Shown piece by piece: positions 1 through 12,100 of a stretch of 64,000 bases of DNA (positions are counted from its first letter, which is position 1; each line of letters starts with the position of its first letter). The stretch is from Corynebacterium meridianum (GTDB lineage: Bacteria > Actinomycetota > Actinomycetes > Mycobacteriales > Mycobacteriaceae): assembly GCF_016342265.1 (NCBI RefSeq), contig NZ_JAEIOS010000015.1, forward strand, positions 186,001-250,000, written 5' to 3'. A program made the position numbers and the translations under genes. The notes under the pieces are model-generated. The model was not told the origin of the DNA and ran no database searches. It saw nothing but the letters and a program-made list of their open reading frames with translations.

Positions 1-142
1 GGTATTGGGTTTGTCGCCTGTGGCATTCCTGTGGATAAAGTAGTCCTTGAATAAGGGTCTTCTATCTGTTTTCTTCCTCATCCTGTGACCGAAGAATCCG
101 GTGCCCGGGAGTCTCACTCGATAAAGATCAGGGGTCTTATCT

Positions 143-3100
143 ATGTCAACGTTGCATCCATCGTTCACTGGATCGCCGGGGCTAAGCATGCCCATTCGTC
201 ACGCTGTGCGGAGCATCGCCGCTCTGATCGCGGTTATCTGCGTGATGCTCGCGCTACTGGCGATGCCCGCCAGATCCGAAGCAGAGCCGGTGGAGACCGC
301 CGGTCCGTCGTCGCCAGCCGAACCTCAGGCAGTCCCGGCTGGCGACAGTGATTCAACGGTCGGAGACGATAATGTCCTCGAAGTCCCCGACTTGCTTCTC
401 GAGCCTTCGGATGTCGACGCACCGGTGGTCGCACCGCTCGCGGCTACAGCGTTACCGGAAGGAAATACCGTCGTCCCCGGGGAGAACGGCTCGGCTCTCG
501 GTGTGACCCTCACCCAGGTCTCCGCAGGAAAAGGGCAGGGGCCTGATGTTTCGTACCCCTGCGGCATCAACGTGAAACACGGTTTTCCCGAGGAGGAGTC
601 CGATGAGACGACGACCGACGGAAACGTATGCGCCGGTGACTCCGCGCAGTACTCTCTCACGCTGAGCAAGACGGCATCGAACGGTCCCGCGACGTTCCTC
701 ATCAACCTGAACTGGATCGATGTCGGAACAGGTGAACCCGCATCGATGCGGAACATACCGACCCAGATAGTGACGACCTCGGGACAGAACGGAGTTGTCA
801 TCAGACCCATCTCCTCGAGCAAGGTGGAGGTCACCTTCGAAAACAGTGAACCCTATTCGGTTACGGTACCGGTCAACGTCAGTGCGAGTCCCTTCGATTA
901 CACGGAGACCTACAGGTTGAAGGGTAAGTTCCACCTGAGCGGTACGGTCACGCCGGTCGTTTCGGACGATGACTCCGCCGTTCCGCCGATTTCCACCGAT
1001 CCGGTCCCCCTCGATTCCGACAAGGACCTGAACATCCTCAGGATCGAGCGCTTCGACCTCGGTGTGGCAGACACCAGTGTCGCACCCTCCGACGTGGTCA
1101 TCAACGGCAGATCCTACCGGGCGATCAGCGCGCAGCCCGGCATTACCCATCTCTACTACCCCGGATACAGCGCGGCGGGTCTGAATGGTAAGAACGGGGC
1201 GAAGCTCCCGAAACAGCTGCTGAAGTACGTTCTCGATGCCGATTCGCTTCCGGAGGGCGTGGATCCCGGTCAGGTACTGGCCTCCTTCGACGGCGGTGAT
1301 CCGGTTCGCGCGGACTTGGATGGCGGGAGCCCCTACGTCGTGGGTGAGATCAGCGGTTCCTACTTCCTGCCCAGCGTCTCCTACTCCCGGTACCCCTCCT
1401 TCCGGTTCTTCATCCCCACAGAGAACCTGCCCAAGGAGGACGGCATCGAGATCTCCTCGAAGTTCCTTGCGATCGACGGCGAACACAACCCCATGAAGGT
1501 CAGGGGCCCCTCCGGTGAAGAGTCGGCGTTTCCCGAATTCGCGGGAAACGCCGACTTCGGTGACGACGAGGTTGATCCCGGATCCAACATGGGAAGAGAC
1601 TTCTCCACCCAGAACACTGAAGCGGGACTCAAAAAGGGGTCGAACGCGAACTACCCCAACAACAACTGGGTCAGGCATACACTGAATCTCAGTGAATATG
1701 AGTGCGCTGAGGGCGAGGACTGCATCTCGACCAAGGTCGACCAGAATTACGGTCGTGGCCCGGTGGATGAAGCCACCGGTAAGCGGGGTGCACTCCGTCG
1801 GGCGCCTGTCCAGCTCAAGATCAATCCTCTGCAGGCCCGGGACAACCCGCGGATCTGTGTGGCATGGAAACCTGGCTACCAGATCTTCGGGGGCGACAAG
1901 AGGATCCATGTCGGCTGGAACACGAAGGGCCGCCCTCGGCTGAACGAGGTGTATCCGAATGCGCGGGTGTACTTCACCAACAGGGACCTGGTCGGCGACG
2001 GCAACGGTGAACCGGACTGCTCGAAGGACAACTTCGTTCTCCCCGGTGACGAGGCCCTGGGGTCCTGGCGGTTGGCGAATGTGTTCGGACCGGGAACCGA
2101 CTACCGTGACATCAGCGGGTTCCTCATCGAGATTGACGGTGACGGGATATTCACCAACCCTACAGCTCTCACCTACGATGTCGATGGATTCAACCCGGAC
2201 AAGATCTCGGGAAATGAAGAGAAGATCAACGATGGCCGATACTATGTGACACGGAACTACATGCGGGTGGCATCCGGTGACGGGGAATACTCGCCCGCGG
2301 TCAGTGACGTCATCTACCAGCCGACGAAACCGACGGTATCCGTCGGACAGATGAATATGCCCGGCTGGTACGGTCCGTACAACAACACGAAGAAGAACAC
2401 ACCCGGACGGGGCAGGCAATCGGTCGAGGTCCGGTCCTACCCGAGAATCAAATTCACGGATGGTGTCACATCTGCGCTCAACGGGACCGACGAGAGTGGA
2501 GAACCCAACCGCTTCTACACCCGCGTATTCCTGTCCAAGTGTCTCAACGTCGATGCTGACGATCTTCCCCCGGGGGTGACCTACGTCCGTGGGACGGAAC
2601 TGTCCCAGGACTACAACGACTGCGGGGTCAGCAAAGACCACTATCTTGAACGTTCCTGGCTGTTCGGTGACAAGGAGAACACCTCCGGTGACCCATTGAA
2701 CGATCCCGCTCTGCCCGTGGGTTTTGCGGAACGCGTGAAACGGGAGTCCGACTGGCTTGTCTGGCGGAACAATGAACCACCGGTGTTCTCGGCAGAGGTC
2801 GAGACCCCCGCCTGGGCACTTCCCGGACAGGAGTTCCCCATCCTGGTGGAATCCTTCGGTACCGGTATGGGACACCTGAAGGACCCTTCCGCCGGGGCAG
2901 AAGATCGCTGGATAGACAGGGGATACGTCGATCCGGAGGCGTACTACCCCTGGAACGGGAACTCGATCCGGGGCACGATCGTCGTGCCGCGGATCGATGT
3001 CCTCAGCGCGGACAAATCCGTGGTGGAAGATGAGGTTCCACTGAACTCGGACGTGGCGTTCATCACGACGGTGTCGAACGACAGTGCGTTGTCCTACCCG

Positions 3101-6100
3101 GCATTTGAGTACATCGATGTTCTACCGTACGACGGCGATGGGCGGGGCAGCAGATACCACGGCACATACACCCTGAAATCCGCGGCACGGCTCGCTGAGG
3201 GGCAGCCGGAAGTGGAAATCTACTACACCACCGATGATCCGGCAACCGTCTCAGCGTGTCCCGAATCGGCGACCCACGACGACGAACGTGCCGCCTGTGG
3301 TGCCTTCTCGCGCCAGGACGGTGGACGGCCTATCGATGCCGATCCGAGCGCCGGGACCACCTGGAAGGTACTCAGCCCTGAGGCCATCGAGGCGCAGCAT
3401 GCGCCCGGCGGCAAGCGGATAACGGCGTTGAAGTACCGAGGAGGGAAGTTGGAATCGGGTGAATCATCCCAGATCAAGGTCGTCCTCCAAACTGAGGGGA
3501 ACCACAATCGGGACATCTACGTAAACAGGATGGGGATGACCGTTCTCCCCGCAGAGGGTACATCGAATCCGCCGATTCCGGCACCGGACCCAGTCCACGC
3601 CGAGGTCTACTCCGGGCAGATCACCGGAATCGTGTACAACGACGTGGAGAACACCGGCGGCAGGGCCCCCGACGATGATCCACGTGCGGGTGTCACCGTC
3701 CGACTCCTTGATGGTGACACCGTCATCGCCACTGCCGTGACCGATGAGCAGGGAAACTACGATTTCGACAATCTCGTCCCCGGAAACTACACGGTCCAGA
3801 TCGTCGTCCCGAACGGGATGGAGGTGACCCAGTCAGGACGCAACCCGTCCAACAACGGCAGCATTGAGGTCACCGGTCTCACCGTTCCCGCGGATCGGCG
3901 GGTGCTGATCGACAACATCGACTTCGGGCTCTTCGCTCCGCGTCCGGAGATCACCCTCGACAAGAGCGTCAACGGTGGCGACACCGCGGCTCTCGTCGTC
4001 AACGACAGGGCTTCATTCACCGTCACCGGTGAGAACACCGGTAACACGGTCCTGACCGGCGTTAAGCTGACAGACGACTGGAGTGCCGGGGATCTGGGCC
4101 TGACCTGCGTCATCGAGAACGCGGCCGGCACGCCCTACACCGGTGACGCCGCAGCGGCACGCGGAGATCTCCTCTCCGCCGATGGCGCGACCCTGGACCC
4201 GGGCGACACCTACTCCTGCACGTCCACCCATACAGTGGCCCAGCCGGACATCGACGCCCGCCGGACCCTGACAAACCGCGCAACCATCGCCGCGAACTAC
4301 AAGGAAACTGCGGTCGGCCCCGTCGAGGACACCGTCACCGTCACCCTCCCCGATGACGCGGCGATCTCGATCGAGAAGTCCGTCGAGGACCAGCACGAGC
4401 CGTACATCGCCGGCGACGAGATCGTCTACCGGTTCACGCTCCGCAACGACGGATCGCTGACCCTCCACGACGTCGCCGTGACCGATCCGCTTCTCGGGGA
4501 CACCCCGAACGACTGTCCGTCCACGCTCGCTCCCGGCCAGGAGGTGACCTGTTCCGCACAGAAGGCGTACACCGTCACCGAAGACGATGTCACGGCGAAA
4601 AGAATCGACAACACAGCGACTGTGACCGGCAAGAAACCCGGCGACAATGAGGTCGTCACCGACGATTCCTCCGTCACGCTCCGGGTCGGGAAACCCGGGA
4701 TCGAGATCGAGAAGACCAACGACATCCCGGCCGGCAAGAAGCTCCGCAAGGATGACCCCGTTGTCTGGACGATTACCGTGACCAACACCGGCAACACCCC
4801 ACTGAATAACGTCACGGTGACAGATAAAGTGCTGAAGGTGCGGGGAGTGGATCTCGAGTGCACCCCAGCTGTTCCGGCGGCAGGCATCACGCTCGCGGCG
4901 AACGGCGGGCAGATCGTCTGCACCGGGCAGGACAAGATCACCCAGGCGGACATCGACGCCGAGAAGACCCTCGTCAACACCGCTGGAACCAGTGGACGCT
5001 ACGGCACCTGGGACGACAGCCCGACCGCGACAGCCGAGGTGGAGGTCAGCGACCTCGCCGGCATGACGGTCACGAAGTCGGTCATCGACCCGAAGCCGGA
5101 GTACACCTCCGGTGACAGGATCCGCTACCGGTTCGTCATCCGGAACACCGGTGACGTCACGTTGAAGAACATCAAGGTCACCGACCCCATGCTCGAGCAG
5201 GCCGGTGTCAACCTGAACTGCGCCACCACCGATCTGGATCCCGGCAGCGACATAGACTGCGAATCAGACGAGTACACGATCACCGCCGATGACGTCAGTG
5301 ACGGCAAGAACAAGCTGGTCAATCACGTCGACGTCTCGGCACTGACTCCGGCCAAGGGACGTGCAGTCGCTGATCCGGATGGCTCGGACGCCACCGTCAA
5401 CGTCGGTATCCCGCACCTGACGGTTGAGAAGGAGAACATCACCAAGGCGATCAGAGGCACCCAGGACGTCGAGTGGAAGATCACCGTCTCCAACGACGGA
5501 ACCACCGCGCTGGAGAACGTCACCCTGACCGACAAACTCGTGGCCGACTACAACGGAAGCATCACCTGCCCCGCGAACCAGGGCCTCGTCGACGGCACCG
5601 GTATCAGCATGGACAGCAGGAGCAACGCGGTGTGCACCGCCCGGATCACCCTCGATCAGGCGGCCATCGACGCCAACTACGGTGCCGATTCCATCACCAA
5701 CACCGTGAGCGCGGCAGGCACCTTCAATGATCGGACCGTTCCCGCCGGGCCGGTCTCCGCAGCGGTCCCGATCACCCTTCAGGCGGGCCTCACCCTGGCC
5801 AAGACCGTGGTGGATGAGAAGAGCGTCTACGTCGCCGGCGACACCGTCGACTACACGTTCACCCTCGTCAACTCCGGAAAGGTGACGCTCGACCCGATCA
5901 CGGTCGAGGACGCCGCACTCGGTGAGGTCAACTGTAAAGAGACCAGGCTCGCACCCACCGCATCGACAGAATGCTCGGCGACAGGACACGTCCTCACCCC
6001 CGAGGAAGTTGACACCGCGAGAACGGACACCGGTGGGATCTTCACCAACACCGCCACCGCAACCGGCACCGCCCCCGACGGGTCGAGGCACACTACGACG

Positions 6101-9100
6101 GACACCGCCGATGTGAAGGTCGGTTCGCCCGGGCTGCGCATCGAGAAGTCCGCGAATCCCACCACGGGGCTCGTCGCGGACCAGACGGTTACCTGGACCA
6201 TCACGGTCACCAACACGGGAGACACCCCGGTGGACAACGTACGCGTCACCGACGACTTCATCGCCGGCCGGCCGGACGACACCATCAGCTGCCCCGCGGG
6301 ATTCCTCGACGGTACCGCCACCCTGCCCGTGGGCGGCAGGCAGACCTGTACCGCGGTCACCAGAGTGACCCAGACGGACGTGAATTCCGGTGACGATCTG
6401 ACCAACACCGCCACCGTCAGCGGCTCATTCCAGTCCGTCGATCTGCACGCCACCAACCCGGACCAGTCCGCCAGCGGAACGGTCACCCTCTCCCGGGCGG
6501 CCTCGCTCGCCCTGGTCAAGGGCAAGACCGATGACGGAGTTTCCGTCTACCGCGAGGGTGACACCGTCAACTACACCTTCACGGTGACGAACACCGGTGC
6601 CGTGAGCCTGGACGACATCGCCATCGTCGACCGGAAGCTGACCGACGCCGGTGTGGCCATCGACTGCGGTACCGGTGCGCTCGCTCCCGGAGACTCGAGG
6701 CTCTGCACGGCAGGCGACTACACCGTCACCGAAAAAGACGTCGAGGATGGAAGAGTGGACAATGCTGCCACAGCGACGGGAACGCCCCTCAACGGCGACC
6801 CCGCGGTCACATCCCCGGAATCACCGCTCACCCTCTCTGCCGGTGAACCCGCAATCGCGGTCACCAAGACCGCGTCACCGGAATCCGGGGTGAGGGCCGG
6901 CGACACAGTCACCTTCACTGTCACCGTGTCCAACACCGGAACCACCGTTCTGGAGAACGTCCGACTGATCGACACCCCCCTCGAACTCCACGGTACCAAG
7001 CTGAGCTGCTCCGGGGCCGAGGGCCTGACCACAGACCAGGGCATCACACTGCCACGGGGCGACAGCCGGACCTGCACCGCGACGGTGACCGCCACCCAGG
7101 ATGATGTCGACAATGGCAACAATCTCGACAACACCGTGCAGGCGAGGGCCCAACTAGACGGTCGACCCGTCGACCCGGCCTTCGCGGAGGCGACCGCTGC
7201 CGTCGCCAATGACGCGAGCTTCACGTTCCTGAAGGGCGTCCGCGACGAAAAAGCCTACTATGTCGAGGGCGATGACGTCACCTACACCTTCCGGGTGCGC
7301 AACACTGGAAACCTGACCCTGGCGGACATCAGGATCAGCGACCCCCTGCTTGGTGCGGATCCGGCGATCACCTGCGCGGACACCGTCGACGGGGCCTACA
7401 CATCCACCGAATCGTTCACCCTGGCACCGGGCTCCGAGAAGTTCTGCGAGGCGACCCACACGGTCACCGGGGATGAAGCGAAGGCCGGGCGCATCGACAA
7501 CACCGCGACGGTCACCGCGCTCCGCGGCGACAACGGTGCCCAACTGCAGCAGCAGTCCAAGGTACAGATCAGTGCAGGCGTGCCGGAACTGTCCATGAAC
7601 AAGTCCGCCGACAACCCGGACACCCCGCGTCGTATCGGCGACAACGTGACCTGGACCATCACCGTCAGGAACACGGGAAACACCCCGCTCGAGAACCTTC
7701 AGCTCGTCGAAGGGGTTCCGGACCACCACTTCAATGATCCGATCGACTGTGAGGACCTGTCCATCCTGGACGGGAAACTCGTCCTCGGCATCGGCAAGTC
7801 CGTGACATGCTCCATGTACTCCGTGGTCAAACAGGAGGACATGAACCACGATTCCACCTACACCAACTTCGTCGAGATAACCGGCGACTGGGGTGGGAAG
7901 AAGACCCAGGGCAGAGCCACGGCGAGCGTCAAACTGGTGAGTGAGCCCGCCATCGGTCTGACCAAGAGCGTCAGACCCGTGGACGGTGCCACCGGTGAGC
8001 ACATCTACCTCGCCGGTGAAAAGGTGGAGTACGTCTTCAAGGTCCAGAACACCGGAAACGTCCGGCTCGATGGTGTGACCGTCGCCGATGACCGCCTCTC
8101 CGCGGGTGAATCCGTCGTCTGCGAGGACGCTGATCAGCCACTCGCGGTGGGCTCCGAACCACGGACCTGCACCGCGACACACACCGTCACCGAGGCAGAG
8201 GCGGACGCGGGGACGATCGTGAATACCGCGACCGCCTCAGGTACCCCGACCTCCGGTGACGACCCCGTCACCTCCCCGGAGGCCAACGTGACCGCGCGGA
8301 CCGGTGTCCCCGGCATTACGGTGGACAAGACCGTCGCCGGACCCGATCCCGCGGCACCGGGCGACGTACTGACCTACACCGTCACAGTCACCAACTCCGG
8401 ATCCACCCCGTTGGAGGGCGTCACACTCACCGACGACTGGCTCGCCGACCGCGGCGTCGAGCTGCGGTGCCCCGGTGCCACGGACCTGACCGGGGACACC
8501 GGCATCGCCATGACCCCGAACCAGGAGATCACCTGCACCGGTGTACTCACGGTGGACGGTCCCCGCGACGTTGATCCGGGAAAACCTCTGGTCAACACCG
8601 CCACCGTCGCAGGCACGTTCCGGAACATCCCGGTCACCGACAGCGACGACGCCACCGTGGAGGTCTCGAAGAACTCCGGCATCAGCATCGACAAGATCGT
8701 CCCCGCCAAGCGGCCGTTCTACGTCGTCGGAGACACCGTCGACTACCGCTTCACCGTCACCAACACCGGTGACGTGACCCTGCACAACGTGCGGATCAGT
8801 GATCCGCTGCTCGGCGACGGCACGGTCGACTGCCCCGACGGCGATCTGGCAGCCGGAGCGAGCGTCAACTGCACCGTCACCGAGGCCTACACCGTCGACG
8901 ACGGTTCCGTCTCCGCGGCGGACACCGCGCAGCAGCTGCTGAACACCGCAACCGTCACCGCGGATCTTCCGGGCGGCACCCCCGTCACCCCGGCGTCCGA
9001 CGGCGAATCGGTCACCATCGGATCCCCGGATCTGAGGGTGGAGAAGCGTGCCGAACGCACGACGAACGCCGACGGCACCGGATTCGTGGACGGAGACCCG

Positions 9101-12100
9101 GTCGTCTGGACGATCATGGTCACCAACACCGGAAACACCGAGGTCACCGGAGTCCGGTTGTCCGACGACCTCATCGGGGACGACGTCGCCGCCGCGGTCG
9201 CGGACGGAAAGCTCGTCTGCTCCGATCCGGCCATCGTCAGCGACGCCGGCGCCCGCATGCGTCCCGCCGGGTCCGTGACCTGCACGGTCACGACGACGGT
9301 GAACCAGGAGGACGTCGACAGGCAGGAGGAGATCATCAACACCGCGACCGTCACCGGCACCGCGGGCACGAAATCGCTCACGCCGCCCTCGGCGAGCGCC
9401 AAGGTGCCGGTGTCCGATGACGCGCGCATGACACTGACCAAGACAGTCGTCGGCGATCCCGGCCACGTCTACGTCATCGGCGACACCGTCTCCTACGACC
9501 TGAAGGTCATCAACACCGGTGACGTCACCCTCCACGACGTCCACATCACCGACGACCGGGTGGCCGCCGCCGGTGGGACGATCCCGTGCAACGACGTCAC
9601 CGCGTCGCTCGCACCGGGCGGGGTCCGCACCTGTCGGGTCACCTACACAGTGACCGCCGACGATGTTCCGGCCGACGGCGGGATCATGACTAACTTCGCC
9701 AGCGTCACCGGGTCCATCCCGGCCTCCCCGGACCGCGCCATCACCGATGACGCCGAGGCCTCCGTCGATGTGGGCCGGTCCTCCATCGACGTCACCAAGA
9801 CCGCGGTGGTTCGCGGCAAGTCCGCCGCCGCTCCGGTCGTCGCCGGAGACGTCATCGACTACACCGTCACCGTGACCAACAACGGTTCCACGGACCTCGA
9901 CGGGGTCCACCTCACCGATCAGGTACTCGCCTATCACCGCGCCGACCTCGACTGCGGGGTCGATGCGGCGGGTCTCACCGGCGACGGAATCCGACTGGAG
10001 AAGGGGTCCTCCCGGACCTGCACCGGAACGATGACCGTCACCCAGGAGGACATCAACGCCGGTGGCGAGCTCGTCAACACCGTCACCGCGGAAGGCCACT
10101 ACGAGAACAATCCGCCGGTCACCGACGAAGCTTCGGTCGGGCGGACGGTCTCCGACCGTGCGGCTATCACCCTGGACAAGCGGGTGAAGGATGCCGCCGG
10201 TCCCTACGTCCCGGGCGACGAGATCACCTACGAGTTCGAGATCGAGAACACCGGCGACGTCACCGTCACCGCCCCGACCGTCGATGATCAGGTCCTCGCG
10301 GACCGGAGCCTCTCCGTCGACTGCGGGACCGACACGGTCCTGAATCCCGGGGAGAAGCACGTCTGCACCGCCGGACCGGTGAAACTGGCCGAGACCGGAA
10401 AGATCGTCAACACCGCCACGGCCCACGCCACCACCCCCACCGGTGGCAGCGTGGACTCCCTGCCCGACACCGTCACGGTGACCGTCGGGGAGCCGGGGAT
10501 CACGGTGCTCAAGACCGCCGACAGTTCCGGCCCGCTCAAGGTCGACGACGAGCTCACCTACGCGATCCTCGTCACCAACTCCGGTGGTACTCCTGTCGAG
10601 GGAGTCACGCTGTCCGATCCGATGCTCGACGCCCGGAACGTGGCCCTCGACTGCGGCGACCGCGGTGACATCACCTCGGGTGGCGTCAACCTGGCCGTGT
10701 CCGAACGGGTGATGTGCACGGCCACGGTCAAGGTCACGCAGGACGACCTCAACCTGGCCACCGACGGCACGCTGGTCAACACCGTCACCGCCGAGGGTTC
10801 CTACCACGGTCGGAAGGTACCCGGATCCGCCACGGTGTCCACGAAGCTGGATGTCCGGCCGGAACTCACCCTGGCCAAGAAGGTCGCCGAGCCTGACCGC
10901 CAGTACACCCCCGGTTCCGAGGTGGTCTACGGCTTCACCGTCACCAACACCGGAACCGTGGACGTCACCGGCATCACGCTGGACGATCCGAAGCTGAAGA
11001 ACATCAGCTGTCCGGAGACCGAGCTCGGTCGCGGCGAGAGCATGGACTGCAGGGCCGACGCACTCGAGGTCGACGAGGAGACCGCCCGCAAGGGGGTTCT
11101 GCTCAACACCGCGACCGTCCGGGGTGAAACCCGCGCCGGTACGCCCGTCGAGGCCACCGACAGTGTCAGTGTTCTTACCGGTATACCGGGACTCGTCATT
11201 GCGAAGTCCTCCTCCACCGAGGAGGGCGTCGAGAAGGGTGACACGATCACCTGGACGATCCGCGTGCGCAACAGTGGAGGTACCCCGGTCGAGAACGTCC
11301 GGCTCAACGATCCGATGCTCGGCGGCGCTGAACTGACCTGCGTCCGCGGCGGAGAGGCCTGGACCAACGGGTCACGCCTCGCCGTCGGCCAGGTCGTGGA
11401 ATGCACCGCCGAGACCACCGTCACCCAGGAACAGGTCGACGCCGAGAGCGGCATCGTCAACACCGCGACGGTCACCGGAGAATTCGGTGACTTCAAGATC
11501 GGTGAACTCACCGCGAAGGCGACGACACCGGTCAGTGCCCGCTCGGGCCTGACCGTCGCCAAGAGCGTCGTCGGGTACGAGGACGGGATGGTGTACCGTG
11601 CCGGTGACGAGATCACCTACCAGTTCGCCGTGACCAACACGGGCGCCGTCTCCCTGCGGGACATCGTCGTGGAGGACGCCCAGCTCGCCGCCGCGGGTGT
11701 GGAGATCACCTGTGACAACTCCACGCCGCTCAAGCCCGGCGAGACGCGTGTGTGCACCTCCGGTGCCTACACCGTCACCCCGGAGCAGGCTGAGGCCGGC
11801 ACCGTGGTGAACACGGCGACCGTCAACGGCGTGACCCCGACGAAGGGAATCAACGTCACCTCGGAGGAGTCGGGGGTGTCGGTCCCCGCGGCCGATCCGC
11901 GCCTCGTCGTCGCCAAGTCCGCCGAGCCTACCGGGCCCGTCGCACCGGGCGACACCGTCACCTTCACGGTGTCGGTCCGCAACGAAGGCAACGCCGCGAT
12001 CGAGGATCTGAAGATCACCGACCGGTGGCTGACCGACCGCGGGGTCACCCTCGACTGCGGGGATGCCGAGGCGCTCACCGGTGACGGACTGACGTTGCCG

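Noticed and set aside
452..2875. 807-aa minus-strand open frame opposite the giant protein
   Set aside because: It is a GC-driven shadow: no RBS, no domain, biased to Val/Gly/Arg, and it lies fully inside a clear gene. The same applies to 8237-10807, 7154-8182 and 11372-12466.
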